Positions 52,906 to 62,854 are shown, counted from the first letter of the stretch. The stretch: DNA of 64,000 nucleotides from Leptospira sp. WS39.C2 (GCF_040833965.1 NZ_CP162142.1:1117501-1181500), one strand, 5' to 3'. Notes: a model not told the origin generated them from the letters alone. Made by a program: numbers and translations.

Positions 52906-54278
52906 GTTTTGCTAACTGCTTGTATGGCTGAAGCAACAGCACTATCCATACTACCAGTATGCAAAGCAAGGTGTTCACCTGCAAAAAATACTCTTTCGAA
53001 TGGTTCATTCCAAACATCTTTGATTCCATAACTTCCCGGTGGGAATAACGAAACAAATCCAGACCGCCCCGTTGATTTTTGGAAACTATGGAAATGGAAT
53101 GGATTTTCAGAAACCAAGTCGAGAATCCCAATTTCTTCAAGTGCTGAGGACATTAGATTTTTTTTCTGACGATCACTACCTTTTTCAAAAAGAGAAGCTC
53201 GATCGCCAGTTGATATTGATGTAACTGCAGTTATATTTTGTCCAATGGCTAGGTCAGAAACATAAAATGTTTCAGCAGCAGTATTTGTTGTTTGGAAAAA
53301 ATTGGATAAATTTGAATTACTTTTTACAAAGCAGATATTCTTAGAAATTTTTCCTGTTTGCATCCGAAGGGCAGAATAAATCAAATCTTTTGGCAAAGTA
53401 GGTGTCCATTTGATATCTAAAACTGCTGCTGTTGGTAAAGTACAAACGATTAAATTCCCTTTGATGGTTCTACCAGAAGATAATTCAACAGAGACTTGGT
53501 TTTTTTGTTGGGAAACTTTTGTTGCTGTTTCGCCTAAAAGTAATTCTTGGTTTTTCAATTGGTTTACTAGGGATTGGATGATTTGGCCTGCTCCTCCATT
53601 CACTAGGTATTTTGGTTTTAGTGCTGATTGTAAGGCAGACAAATCATCAAGGACAGATTCACTGGAAATTTGATTTAAGTCCGCACCCAAAATGACTCGA
53701 TACAATTCATTCATAGAACGAATTTCTTCTTCAGTGAGTCCTTGGTATCTGGCATAGGATGCAAAATTGATTTTATCTAATCCTTGTTTTTGATTACTTC
53801 CTAAAGATTTGTGTAAATCGATGACTTTGTCTAAAGTATCAATGGAACCACTGGAGATTTTGTGTTGGTCTGCATTGGCTTTAGAGAGAGAAAATCTCTC
53901 AGAAACATTTGCGCTCACCAATTCCAAACCAAGTTGTTTTACCAAACTTTTAATATCCGTTTGGTTTTCCCCGATCCATTCTCCACCTAAGTCTTGTACG
54001 ATTCCCAGGTTTGGATTTGTGTATGTGGAGATCCTTCCACCAAAAGAATCTCCACGTTCAATGACAGTTACGTCATATCCAGTTTGTTTGAGTAAATAAG
54101 CGGAATAAAGTCCCGAAAGTCCACCACCTAGCACGATGGCACGTTTGGAACCAGATGGCCTTGTTTTTGTTTCGGAAGAGACAACACCTGTGGATTGTCC
54201 GTAGAATTTTTTAGGGAAAAGGAGGTTCACTCCTGCGGCAGTGGCAGTCAAATTTTTTAGGAATGTTTTTCGATTCAT
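52902..54278 (-). CDS. FAD-dependent amine oxidase-like exported protein
   Basis: A 458-residue flavoprotein. The N-terminus MNRKTFLKNLTATAAGVNLL looks like an exported leader (a single Arg-Lys, so not a clear twin-arginine signal). The FAD dinucleotide motif is AIVLGGGLSGLYSAYLL, followed by GGRISTYTNP and, near the end, FERVFFAGEHLA with the C-terminal GSMDSAVASAIQAV helix. This is the monoamine oxidase/phytoene-desaturase-like architecture. The natural substrate is not evident. ATG at 54278 is preferred over a start 43 codons earlier, which would bury the leader. Divergent from the next sensor gene. Confidence 0.82.
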   Translation of the reverse strand: MNRKTFLKNLTATAAGVNLLFPKKFYGQSTGVVSSETKTRPSGSKRAIVLGGGLSGLYSAYLLKQTGYDVTVIERGDSFGGRISTYTNPNLGIVQDLGGEWIGENQTDIKSLVKQLGLELVSANVSERFSLSKANADQHKISSGSIDTLDKVIDLHKSLGSNQKQGLDKINFASYARYQGLTEEEIRSMNELYRVILGADLNQISSESVLDDLSALQSALKPKYLVNGGAGQIIQSLVNQLKNQELLLGETATKVSQQKNQVSVELSSGRTIKGNLIVCTLPTAAVLDIKWTPTLPKDLIYSALRMQTGKISKNICFVKSNSNLSNFFQTTNTAAETFYVSDLAIGQNITAVTSISTGDRASLFEKGSDRQKKNLMSSALEEIGILDLVSENPFHFHSFQKSTGRSGFVSLFPPGSYGIKDVWNEPFERVFFAGEHLALHTGSMDSAVASAIQAVSKT

Positions 54279-54360
54279 AGAACTTTCCCCTATTTTAGCA
54301 CCCAAAACAAAAAAGGCTAGAAAAATTACAAAATTAGAATCTATTGACCTTGGCTTTTTT

Positions 54361-56499
54361 ATGCGAAATATAAGTTTCTTTAAACATTTCTTCACCCTTT
54401 CCCGCATTTGTACGTTCTCACTGTTTTTGTTTGTCCCTGTTCACCTCAGTGCAAAACCAATCATCGATTTAGACACAGAGATGAATGGGAATTCGATATG
54501 GAACCAAGTATTGGTTTTAGAAGATCCCTCACAGTCGATTCTAGAATCTTCCATTCTCTCTGGTGCAAAAGATGGAGAATTCAATACCCTCACTTCACCG
54601 AATTTAGGTTTTTCCCAATCTGTTTATTGGGTCAGAATGGAAGTGCGGAATCCAACAAAAGAAATGATACGCTGGAATTTACTATTTGATTTTCCGCTGA
54701 TTGACGAGATCAAAATTTTTGGTGTCCCTCTTACCAATGGATTTGTACAAACTCTTGGCGATTCTTTTCCTTATGATAAGAGGAATGTGGATTATCGAAA
54801 TCCTGTGTTTCCTATTATTTCCCAAACAAACTCCACTTCCGTTTACTATTTAAAGATAAAATCTGAGTCAACAATCCCGCTAACTTTGAGTATGTGGACA
54901 GAGAAAGAGTTTAATCAAAAATTATATAAAGAACAAATGATTTTTGGTATTTTTTACGGGATTTTGTTTGTGATGATTGCATATAATTTTTTCATTTATA
55001 TTTTCACTTATGAAAAAAGTTATTTGTTATTTTTATTTTTTATTAGTTCTATCTTTTTCTTTCATTTAGTCAATAATGGTTTTGCATTCCAATACATGTG
55101 GCCTAATTGGGTATTTTGGGCAAATTATTCTTTGCCATTTTTCATCTGTTTGTCTTGTATCACTGGGATCATTTTTACAAACAATTATTTAAGTTTAAAA
55201 AAACACTTACCACGAGTTTCAAAATTGATGTGGGTTTGGGTTGGAATCCTTGTATTGTTTTCTTTGGTCACATTCTTTTTACGTTATCGTCTTGCAATGG
55301 TGACTTCAATATTATTAACAGTACCTACTGCACTTTTACTAGTGTATAGTGGAACGTATACATATATTGCAAATGTTAGGACAGCACGATATTACCTTAT
55401 TTCATGGGCATTCTTTTTGTTTGGTGTCTTACTTTATTCTTTAAAAAGTTTAGGATTTTTATCAGACAATCATATCACTCGATGGACGATCCAAATTGGT
55501 ACGGCCTTACAAACTGTTTTACTTTCCCTGGGTCTTGCCGATCGTATCAATTTTTTAACCAGAAGTCTCAGAGAAAATTTAAGAGATTTATCCCATGCGA
55601 AGGTTAAAATTGAGGAATCCGAAAAACGTTTCCGGGAAATTTTCCAAGGATCGGATGAAGTGATATTAATGATGGATGAGAATTTTGAAATCATCAATGC
55701 AAACAGGTCCTTATCAAAACACCTCGGGTATCGATTGGATGATCTTCGTAATAAAAAAATCACCGAAATCCTCTATACGGGCCGTGACCAAAAATCGGAT
55801 TATAATATTATGTTTGTGAATGATAAACTCACAGACTTAAAAATGACTGGTTCTGCTATCAATTTTAAAACAGAACTTTCTCAGAAGTACGTGAAAGAAC
55901 CAAAAGAAATGGTTTGTCGGATACAATACATAAACTTTGACGAAACAAGGGAAGTCCTTATGACCTTGTCACCAGAATACGAAGATACCATCATACAACT
56001 CATTGATTCAGAAAAAATTGAACTATCGATGAATAATTATCTCAGAAATGCAGAACTTGTATCTCAAAAAATCACCGCCCAATTAGCAAAATATTTAAGC
56101 ACAATTGAACAAACAGAAGTTAGATCATCGGTAAGGGAGATTATCATAAATGCTGTTGAACATGGTAATTTAAATATCAGTTTTGATGAAAAATCAAAAG
56201 CACTGATTGAAGGGAATTATCTGGAATTTTTACAGAAGCGACAAGAAGACCCAAGGTATCGACAAAAAAAAGTAAAAATCGAATATTCCTTTAGTAGCGA
56301 GTATGTAGCATTTCGTATCACAGATGAAGGAAAAGGATTTGATCATAAAAAACACATGGAAAAATCCATAGATGAAATGAACGAAGCCCATGTGCAACAT
56401 GGACGTGGGATCCTTATGACAAAATCAGTTTTTGATCGTATTGAATACAACGACAAAGGGAATCAGGTAAGTTTGATCAAATTTTTAAATCGAAATTAG
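54361..56499 (+). CDS. 7TMR-DISM protein with PAS and RsbW-like ATPase
   Basis: A 712-residue membrane sensor. A signal segment (TFSLFLFVPVHLSAK) precedes a DISMED2-like domain (about 40-175; SQSVYWVRMEVRNPTKE) and seven helices (about 195-395). After a coiled coil, a PAS domain (about 430-540; EEISEKRF-like, then ILMMDENFEIINANRSLSKH) is followed by an HATPase of the anti-sigma type (about 590-712: VREIIINAVEHGNLNIS, ITDEGKGFD, HGRGILMTKSVFDRI). No H-box is present. The output is therefore more likely serine-kinase/partner-switching control than phosphohistidine transfer. Confidence 0.85.
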   Translation: MRNISFFKHFFTLSRICTFSLFLFVPVHLSAKPIIDLDTEMNGNSIWNQVLVLEDPSQSILESSILSGAKDGEFNTLTSPNLGFSQSVYWVRMEVRNPTKEMIRWNLLFDFPLIDEIKIFGVPLTNGFVQTLGDSFPYDKRNVDYRNPVFPIISQTNSTSVYYLKIKSESTIPLTLSMWTEKEFNQKLYKEQMIFGIFYGILFVMIAYNFFIYIFTYEKSYLLFLFFISSIFFFHLVNNGFAFQYMWPNWVFWANYSLPFFICLSCITGIIFTNNYLSLKKHLPRVSKLMWVWVGILVLFSLVTFFLRYRLAMVTSILLTVPTALLLVYSGTYTYIANVRTARYYLISWAFFLFGVLLYSLKSLGFLSDNHITRWTIQIGTALQTVLLSLGLADRINFLTRSLRENLRDLSHAKVKIEESEKRFREIFQGSDEVILMMDENFEIINANRSLSKHLGYRLDDLRNKKITEILYTGRDQKSDYNIMFVNDKLTDLKMTGSAINFKTELSQKYVKEPKEMVCRIQYINFDETREVLMTLSPEYEDTIIQLIDSEKIELSMNNYLRNAELVSQKITAQLAKYLSTIEQTEVRSSVREIIINAVEHGNLNISFDEKSKALIEGNYLEFLQKRQEDPRYRQKKVKIEYSFSSEYVAFRITDEGKGFDHKKHMEKSIDEMNEAHVQHGRGILMTKSVFDRIEYNDKGNQVSLIKFLNRN

Positions 56500-57422
56500 T
56501 TTCTTTGCCAATCAAGCACCCACCACTCATTCCATTCCTTGGAGTAGAGGAGTTTGCCTGGCAAATGACTTTGTAATAAACTTAAAAAATCATCTTTTTT
56601 CTCTGTGATGATACCAGAAAAAATAATCCGTGGTGCGTTGATTTTTGCCAAATGACGGATGTTTTGTGATAAAACAGCAAATGTAATATTGGCAATCGCA
56701 AGATCATACTTTTGTTCGGATAATTTTGGATTATCGATACCTGATTCTTCTACGCTAAATTGAAAACCTTTTGGGTATTCGTTTTCAGTCCAGTTGGACC
56801 AAGCTGCTTTTACTGCATTTGGATCAATATCCAATGCAAATATTTTGGATACCCCAAATTTCGCAAGGCCTATGGATAAAATTCCTGACCCAGTGCCTAC
56901 ATCACATGCTGATTGGAATAAAAACTTACCTTCAGCATACAATGAATCCAAATGTTCTAAAATCAGTTTAGTAGTTTCATGGTGGCCCGTCCCAAATGCC
57001 ACTCCTGGGTTGATGAAAAGCGGAATTCCATTTGATGGTTGCCATAAGGCAATTGTATTCGGTTCATTTTTTTCCCAGGTAGGGATCACCCAAAGTTTGT
57101 TTCCAATTGGGAAAGGTTTGTAATATTCTTTGTAAGCTTCTTCGTAATCTCTAGTTTCAATGATACGAGATTCCGAATTAGAATTATTAGGTGCATGAAG
57201 TTTTAAAAATATTAAAATTTTTAATTCTTTTTCCACTTCATCAGTTTGTAAATAAATTCGAATATTGGTATTGTCTCGGATGAGGCCTTGGTCTTTTTCT
57301 TTTGGAGCTTCCCCATCAAAAAGAATTTCATAATACCCAGCACATTGTAAAGAATCCAGAAGTTCATAAAAAGGATCCGATAATTCTTTAGGTAAATTGA
57401 CTTTTAATTCTCTATATTCCAA
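56496..57422 (-). CDS. prmA: Ribosomal protein L11 methyltransferase
   Basis: A 308-residue methyltransferase. The N-terminal substrate-recognition part is followed by the linker NPGVAFGTGHHETTKL, and the SAM-binding core DVGTGSGILSIGLAKFG, FALDIDPNAVKAA and ANITFAVL, which match PrmA. It methylates lysines and the N-terminus of ribosomal protein L11. It is the last gene of a minus-strand run and starts 2 bases after the stop of the HTH-cupin gene. Its 3' end overlaps the convergent 7TM sensor gene by four bases. Confidence 0.92.
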   Translation of the reverse strand: MEYRELKVNLPKELSDPFYELLDSLQCAGYYEILFDGEAPKEKDQGLIRDNTNIRIYLQTDEVEKELKILIFLKLHAPNNSNSESRIIETRDYEEAYKEYYKPFPIGNKLWVIPTWEKNEPNTIALWQPSNGIPLFINPGVAFGTGHHETTKLILEHLDSLYAEGKFLFQSACDVGTGSGILSIGLAKFGVSKIFALDIDPNAVKAAWSNWTENEYPKGFQFSVEESGIDNPKLSEQKYDLAIANITFAVLSQNIRHLAKINAPRIIFSGIITEKKDDFLSLLQSHLPGKLLYSKEWNEWWVLDWQRN

Positions 57423-57423
57423 T

Positions 57424-58047
57424 TTAACCTATTTCATCCGTATAATCCATTACCAAATACATAAGAGTTTCTTGGTCAGTTGGATTGGAATATTCATGTG
57501 ATACGTCTGCTTTAAAAAAAACAGAGTCTTTTGGTTCTAGTTCCACTACCTTTTCGCCCACACGCAATCGAAGTTTTCCAGATACCACAACTAGGTTTTC
57601 TGTTGTTCCTGTTTTGTGTGGTTCCGCCACTTCGTGGCCACCAGGTTTTAAAATGAGTTCATAAAATTCTGTTTTGCGGTTTCCGAGGAAGGGAAAAAGG
57701 GCACGGCTTGCAAACACTTTCGAGTTGGAATATAAAACTTTGGAATTTTCTGCTTTGAGAATATGGATTCCGTCTTGGTTTTTTTCTTTGAGCAGTTCGG
57801 AAAAAGGAACATTGAGTCCGTTTGCGATTTTCCATAAAACAGAAATGGTCGGCACAGATTTCCCTTGTTCAATTTGGGACAACATCGCTCGGCTCACGCC
57901 ACATCGGTTTGCGAGTTTGTCCAAGGAAAATCCTTTGGTATGACGGATGAGTTTCAGATTTTCTTTGACAACATCTGTTATATAGTCGCCTGATTCTGAA
58001 ATTAATGGATCTAATCCGTCACTTGTTTGTTCTACTTTACTGACCAT
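57424..58047 (-). CDS. XRE-family regulator with C-terminal cupin domain
   Basis: A 207-residue regulator. The helix-turn-helix lies at about residues 30-85 ([40 protein letters not shown]) and a small cupin barrel at about 115-200 ([20 protein letters not shown], then [10 protein letters not shown]). Such proteins bind small ligands through the cupin and repress transport or polyamine/amino-acid genes. Start is ATG at 58047; a TTG five codons earlier is possible. It lies directly before prmA and may regulate the operon it belongs to. Confidence 0.88.
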   Translation of the reverse strand: MVSKVEQTSDGLDPLISESGDYITDVVKENLKLIRHTKGFSLDKLANRCGVSRAMLSQIEQGKSVPTISVLWKIANGLNVPFSELLKEKNQDGIHILKAENSKVLYSNSKVFASRALFPFLGNRKTEFYELILKPGGHEVAEPHKTGTTENLVVVSGKLRLRVGEKVVELEPKDSVFFKADVSHEYSNPTDQETLMYLVMDYTDEIG

Positions 58048-58086
58048 TGTCCAAGCGTCCAATATAACAGAGGTACTGTCAAGAAA

Positions 58087-58773
58087 CTATCGTTTGTGCC
58101 TTTCTTTTTTCTCTTCGATCACAAATACGGGTGGGAGTTTCATCCCTTGTGGGAATTTTTTTTGGACTTCTTTTGCAGGTCCGCGGAAAGAAGTTTCATG
58201 GGCAAATGAAATGCCAAGAGAAAGGAAAACCCTTCTGTCCTGGGGGAGGAGTTTGCTCAAAGTTTCCAAACAATGTTTGGCACGGTATGGTGTTTCATAA
58301 AATGCCAAGGTGATCCCTAGGCCCAAATACTGTTTGATGGTTTTCTCCCTTTCTTTTTCCTCTCTTGGTAAAAATCCAAGGAATAAAAAAGGGGAAGTGG
58401 CAAATCCTGAACTTGTAAGAGCAGAAACAAGTGCAGTAGGCCCGGGAGCGGATCTCACTTCCACACCCATGTCCCATGCGAGTGGGACAAGCCATTTGCC
58501 AGGGTCTTCCAGTCCTGGGCTACCAGAATCGGAGATGAGACAAGTCCGTTTGGTCATGGCTAGTTTCATCCCAATTTCATCCATTTCTGTTTTGGTTGTA
58601 TGTTCGTTTAAGAGGTCAAAGGGTTTTGTGATCCCTAGTTTTTTGAGTAGGGTTGAGGTTGTCCTTTGTTCTTCTCCTAAAATCCAATCTGCTTCTTCTA
58701 GCAATTGTTTGGTGCGAGGAGGAAGGTCTAAATCATTTCCTATGGAATTGGATACTAAATACAATCGATTCAT
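58087..58773 (-). CDS. RsmI-like tetrapyrrole-methylase-fold methyltransferase
   Basis: A 228-residue SAM-dependent methyltransferase of the RsmI/tetrapyrrole methylase fold. Hallmarks are LYLVSNSIGNDLDLPPRTKQ, EEQRTTSTLLKKLGI, CLISDSGSPGLEDPG, the SAM loop RSAPGPTALVSALTSSGF and LAFYETPYRAK. It is shorter than E. coli RsmI (about 286), lacking the C-terminal segment, so the exact rRNA target is uncertain. Its start overlaps the HAD phosphatase stop by four bases. Confidence 0.85.
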   Translation of the reverse strand: MNRLYLVSNSIGNDLDLPPRTKQLLEEADWILGEEQRTTSTLLKKLGITKPFDLLNEHTTKTEMDEIGMKLAMTKRTCLISDSGSPGLEDPGKWLVPLAWDMGVEVRSAPGPTALVSALTSSGFATSPFLFLGFLPREEKEREKTIKQYLGLGITLAFYETPYRAKHCLETLSKLLPQDRRVFLSLGISFAHETSFRGPAKEVQKKFPQGMKLPPVFVIEEKKERHKR

Positions 58774-59597
58774 TTTGTAAGAGTAGGGAAACTAAAGTAT
58801 GGTTGGATGAGAATTCCTTTTGCACGGCAGGCCAAGACAAATTCTGGGTCACCCTTATCAATCGCCACTCCAAATTCTTTTGCTTTGGATAACATTGGAT
58901 AGTCATTAAACGAATCGCCGAACACTAAATCGGGATACTGACCAATCCTTTCTTCGATTGCTTTTACTTTTCCCTCACCATAGGTATATGGTTCAATGAG
59001 TTCATGTGTGTATTTTTGATTGCCATCTAATACTTGTCTCATTCCGATCACATTTGATTCTAAAACAGGAAAGTGATGAGCAATGGCTGCAATTCCAGGT
59101 TCAGGTGATGCTGTTACAATATACACTTGCCAATTGTAATGGTATAAATACTTGATGAGGTCTATCATCTCGACTTGTGGGAAAACACCTGATTCTTCGT
59201 TAGGTTGGTTCACTCTTTCCCATGCCCGACGAGAAACAGTATAATAATCCTCTTTAGTTAGGCCTTGGAATAAAAAACATGTCCAACGATACCCTCGTTC
59301 GATTCCAAATTCCTTTAGTTGGTATGTATATTCTTCCCATACCAAATGTTCCTTTTCAGCTAAACTGAGTTTGGTGTGGTCTTTCCAGAGTTTTTTATCT
59401 CTGAAAAAAAACGATAGGTCATTTGGTAAAAATGTAAGACCATCTAAAATGAGTTGGTCCATGATTTTTTCGCCAAAATCATTTCGGATTAGGGTATTAT
59501 CAAAATCAAAACAAACAATGCCTGTTTTTTGTGGGATTACTGTTGTCAGACGGTCATAAACTTCATCTGTCCAACTGTTCTTTGTAAGGTTAGTCAC
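58770..59597 (-). CDS. HAD-family phosphatase
   Basis: A 275-residue HAD hydrolase. Catalytic motifs: VCFDFDNTLIRND (nucleophile Asp and acid/base Asp), VYIVTASPEPGIAA, Lys in YGEGKVKAIEER and FGDSFNDYPMLSKA. The pattern is that of the IB/phosphoserine-phosphatase-like subgroup with a helical cap (about 45-130). Substrate could be a phosphorylated lipid headgroup or metabolite. Translationally coupled to the RsmI-like gene and separated by only 6 bases from the M23 peptidase gene, all on the minus strand. Confidence 0.88.
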   Translation of the reverse strand: MTNLTKNSWTDEVYDRLTTVIPQKTGIVCFDFDNTLIRNDFGEKIMDQLILDGLTFLPNDLSFFFRDKKLWKDHTKLSLAEKEHLVWEEYTYQLKEFGIERGYRWTCFLFQGLTKEDYYTVSRRAWERVNQPNEESGVFPQVEMIDLIKYLYHYNWQVYIVTASPEPGIAAIAHHFPVLESNVIGMRQVLDGNQKYTHELIEPYTYGEGKVKAIEERIGQYPDLVFGDSFNDYPMLSKAKEFGVAIDKGDPEFVLACRAKGILIQPYFSFPTLTK

Positions 59598-59603
59598 TAA
59601 TAT

Positions 59604-60389
59604 TTAGTCTGCAAATCCAACAAGGTTTGTGGCAACACCTTCTTCAAATGGAGTGAGAAAGTTTTCTGGATTCAAATACACATTATGAAATCGGACTTCG
59701 AAGTGGACATGAGGCCCTGTTGATTTTCCAGTATTTCCAGAAAAAGCGATGATCTGGCCTTTTTTAACTACGTCACCTGGTTTTACGAGTAACTCTTGGT
59801 TATGGCCATACACAGTATGGAAATGGTTCATGTCATGGTGGTAAATTTTAACAGCAAGGCCATAATCTCCACCTCTTGCCGCTTCTTCTACCACTCCATC
59901 TGCCGCAGCAAGGACTACTGAGTTTTTGGGTATGGCAATGTCAAGACCCGTATGCCAGGTGTTCCAGCGCCTTCCAATCCGTGACGAAATGCGAGATTTG
60001 TTATTCGGTAAAACAGGCCAAATGAATTGGTCAATCGGTGATTCTATGGTTTCCCGAAAAAGTTCCTTTTCTTGGAGGTTCCGCATGTATTCCGCAGAGT
60101 ATGGAAAAAAGATAGATCGTTTCAAACGTTTGAGTTCGGCCTCTGTCAGGTGGTTGATTTCCATCACCTCTTGGGCAAGGATTCCAAATTCAGATGCTTT
60201 TTCGAGAAGGGTTTTTTTCTCAGCATTTAAGTCTACCCAGAGTCCCCATTGGTCGTTGTATCTTTGGAAGACATGGTTGTCCAAAAAAACAGGACCATTT
60301 TTTTGCTTTTGGTATGCCGCATAGGCCGAGTAGGTCACGACAAAGAGGATTAGGACCAGTATGATATAGTAACTGCGGTTTCGCTTCAT
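59604..60389 (-). CDS. M23-family peptidase with membrane anchor
   Basis: A 261-residue envelope peptidase. A membrane anchor (about 7-25, IILVLILFVVTYSAYA) precedes a LysM-like or coiled stretch (LLEKASEFGILAQEVMEINH, about 60-90) and the M23/LytM domain (about 140-255): RWNTWHTGLDIAIP (metal-binding His and Asp), VYGHNQELLVKPGDVVKKG and TGPHVHFEVRF. All zinc ligands appear intact, so it should cut peptidoglycan cross-bridges or act as a septal hydrolase. GAGG lies 9 bases before the ATG at 60389; a TTG five codons earlier is possible. Confidence 0.88.
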   Translation of the reverse strand: MKRNRSYYIILVLILFVVTYSAYAAYQKQKNGPVFLDNHVFQRYNDQWGLWVDLNAEKKTLLEKASEFGILAQEVMEINHLTEAELKRLKRSIFFPYSAEYMRNLQEKELFRETIESPIDQFIWPVLPNNKSRISSRIGRRWNTWHTGLDIAIPKNSVVLAAADGVVEEAARGGDYGLAVKIYHHDMNHFHTVYGHNQELLVKPGDVVKKGQIIAFSGNTGKSTGPHVHFEVRFHNVYLNPENFLTPFEEGVATNLVGFAD

Positions 60390-60712
60390 CTCATTTCGCC
60401 TCAAAAACTATGGTGCAATGCCAAATTCTCACGGGGCTTCGCCTGGTCAAGGCGAAGAGGTCGGGAACTTGCGTCAATCATGGCTTTTATGTGACATAAG
60501 AAAGAGGAGTTCTTTGCTGTCATTCCCTTTTCCGGGAAGGAGTCTATTTATTAACGTTGTTAATTATGGTTTCGTCCTACTCGAGAGATCTAATTTTATA
60601 ATTTCGAAGGTAGGGTAAGGCCACTTGAGAATGGATTTGGATTTTCTTGGTTGCACGGAATGAAAAAAGAAGGGAAGAGGGCGGAGGAAAACCGACCTCT
60701 TCTATCATTTGG
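60390..60712. other. Intergenic stretch with GC-rich hairpin (60437-60457)
   Basis: About 320 bases without a gene. It holds a perfect 8-base stem CTTCGCCT/AGGCGAAG with a 5-base loop at 60437-60457, preceded by CGGGGC. The block CGGGGCTTCG is the reverse complement of CGAAGCCCCG next to the hairpin after leuD (near 7966-7975). A weaker inverted repeat TTCCC...GGGAA lies near 60524. No T-tract is attached. The segment should also contain the promoter for the M23 gene. Confidence 0.5.
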
Positions 60713-61957
60713 TTAAGAAACGGGTTGGGTTTTTTGTTGGCCCGTTCTGTAGAGGTAAATTCCTGCAACAATCAGACATACGATGCCGATGGCATAATAA
60801 GCCCAGCCTACATCAAAGTAACCGAGAACCAAAAACCCAAAAAGTAACCGCGTAATTTCCATAGCTCCTGCCCAAGACTTGTTTTCAATGAGAGCATTGA
60901 TGGCAAGGAGGGAGAGTGTCACCCAAATGGTCACAAGGATTTGTGATACCAAACTGAATTTAGGTACAAAAAGCAAAAAGGCAAATGAAAGTAACAAAAC
61001 CAAAACAAACCAAGTGGTCGTATAAGTTTTCACTTCTGAGGTTGGTTTCGGGTCATACTTTTGGAAAGAATTTGGACTCACTTCTGGGATTGGTAAATAA
61101 CCAGACGGTTTGTTCCCTTGCCTAGGAATCCAACCTGGTGCTTTGAAGAAAATGAGAATTTTATCTAAGAAATATTCAGCCTGGAAAGATTGTTTTATCA
61201 ATTCCCAGTAATAATGAAAGTTTGCATACACTGGGTTAAAACTCCGTAGGGGTTTTACGGTTCCATAAACACAGGTTTCCGTTTCTTCCCGAAATGTACC
61301 AAACATACGATCGAAGATGATAAAAATCCCACCATGGTTTTTATCGATGTAGATGGGGTTTATGGCATGGTGCACCCGATGGTGGGAAGGGGTGGAAAGT
61401 AAGAACTCACCAATCTTTCCAATTTTCCCAACTGCTTTCGTATGGACCCAAAATTGGTAGATCAAATTGATTTGTCCACTTGCAAGGTACATCCAGGGAT
61501 GGAACCCAACAAGAGCGAGTGGCACATAAAAAATCCAAGACACAAGTCCACCGAGCCCCGTTTGCCTGAGAGCAACAACAAGATTGTATTCTTCGCTATG
61601 GTGGTGGATGACGTGGCCTGCCCAGAGAAAATTCACTTCATGGGCCAATCTATGTGACCAATAATAACAAAAGTCTTGGCCAACAATACAAAGGACCCAA
61701 GCCCAAGGGTTAGTCATCGCGAATTCAAAAAAACGAAAGTGTTCGTAGATGTAAAAATACGCAAATAATCCCACACCCTTCTGGAAAAGTCCCCAGATCT
61801 GGGAAATAATCCCCGTGCTTAGATCGGCAATGGAATCATTGAGCCGATAGAGGTCTTTGTTCTTACGATAACCGATGTACACTTCAATTCCAATCAAAAG
61901 GAAAAAGACTGGGATTGCATAGGTGACAATGGGGGGAGCTTTGAAATTCTCAAACAT
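60713..61957 (-). CDS. Sterol desaturase/fatty acid hydroxylase family protein
   Basis: A 414-residue membrane enzyme with about eight hydrophobic segments. The di-iron histidine boxes are clear: HRLAHE and HVIHHHSE near residues 105-125, then HHRVHHAINP, followed by the DRMFGTFREE motif near 215. Members hydroxylate or desaturate lipids (ether lipids, fatty acids or sterols). Bacterial substrates vary and cannot be assigned. A long C-terminal part (about 290-414) adds four more membrane helices, unlike the shorter members. KsgA lies 18 bases upstream on the same strand. Confidence 0.85.
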   Translation of the reverse strand: MFENFKAPPIVTYAIPVFFLLIGIEVYIGYRKNKDLYRLNDSIADLSTGIISQIWGLFQKGVGLFAYFYIYEHFRFFEFAMTNPWAWVLCIVGQDFCYYWSHRLAHEVNFLWAGHVIHHHSEEYNLVVALRQTGLGGLVSWIFYVPLALVGFHPWMYLASGQINLIYQFWVHTKAVGKIGKIGEFLLSTPSHHRVHHAINPIYIDKNHGGIFIIFDRMFGTFREETETCVYGTVKPLRSFNPVYANFHYYWELIKQSFQAEYFLDKILIFFKAPGWIPRQGNKPSGYLPIPEVSPNSFQKYDPKPTSEVKTYTTTWFVLVLLLSFAFLLFVPKFSLVSQILVTIWVTLSLLAINALIENKSWAGAMEITRLLFGFLVLGYFDVGWAYYAIGIVCLIVAGIYLYRTGQQKTQPVS

Positions 61958-61975
61958 AGCGGACTAGATTTGACA

Positions 61976-62854
61976 TCATTTTGACAAAATGTCAAGCAAA
62001 TGTTGACCGAGATTCAGAAATTGTTCACGGTTCAATTCTTCAGGCCGTTTGGTCGGAGGGATACCAGATCGTATTAAGGCTTCGCCCAAAGCCTCCCGAA
62101 AGACTGGTTCTTCCGAAAAAGGAGACTCTCGCAAACTCACTTGGATTTGTTTTCGTTTCCCCCAAAAAACTGTGCGTAACATTCGTGACCAAAGTTCAAC
62201 CTCTTTGTCTGTTTGGGGAGACCAGTGTAGTTTTGTATTGGTTTGTTTGGGAGTGAGTAATAATAATGCGGAGTGAATTTTGGGAATGGGAAAAAAACAA
62301 TTTTTGTGAACAGTCTTTAGGTATTTAACCTCACAAAAAGCAGATAAAAAGATAGAAAGGGAAGATGTTTCTTTTACAAGGCGTTCTGCAAATTCTTTTT
62401 GTACCATAAAAATCCCACCTTGGAACTTACGGCAATGGATGATGAGTGTGTTGATGATTTCTGTTGTTAAGTGGTAAGGAAGGTTTCCAAATACAAAAAC
62501 TTTTTTAGGAAAAATGTGATATAAGTTTTCTAAGGCATCACCTGGATATAAATTTGCTTTTGGAAATTTTGGCAAAATATCATCCTTTGCCAATTGTATG
62601 TAGGCAAAATCAATTTCAAACAAATCTGTATTCTTTTGAAAACTTAAGATCGGGTAGGTTAATGTACCGAGTCCAATCCCAATTTCGGCCAAACAAACAT
62701 CATCAGGAGCAAACAAAGGTTTTGTGACGTTTACAATGTATTCCACAATGTTTTGGTCGATGAGGAAATTTTGACCAAATTTTTTTTGGGCACGGATTCC
62801 TTTTTCTTCAAAGAAGGTTTGGATTTGTGAGATAGTGGAGTAAGGGGATTTCAA
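61976..62854 (-). CDS. rsmA: 16S rRNA dimethyladenosine transferase
   Basis: About 292 residues. KsgA motifs: KKFGQNFLIDQNIVEYIVNV (N-terminal signature), the SAM loop LAEIGIGLGTLTYPI, catalytic VFGNLPYHLTTEII (NLPY) and a C-terminal helical domain with RSGIPPTKRPEEL. The enzyme dimethylates two adjacent adenosines near the 3' end of 16S rRNA. GAGG lies 5 bases before the TTG at 62854; a TTG four codons earlier is the alternative. The gene overlaps the upstream ComEC-like gene by 47 bases. Confidence 0.93.
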   Translation of the reverse strand: MKSPYSTISQIQTFFEEKGIRAQKKFGQNFLIDQNIVEYIVNVTKPLFAPDDVCLAEIGIGLGTLTYPILSFQKNTDLFEIDFAYIQLAKDDILPKFPKANLYPGDALENLYHIFPKKVFVFGNLPYHLTTEIINTLIIHCRKFQGGIFMVQKEFAERLVKETSSLSIFLSAFCEVKYLKTVHKNCFFPIPKIHSALLLLTPKQTNTKLHWSPQTDKEVELWSRMLRTVFWGKRKQIQVSLRESPFSEEPVFREALGEALIRSGIPPTKRPEELNREQFLNLGQHLLDILSK

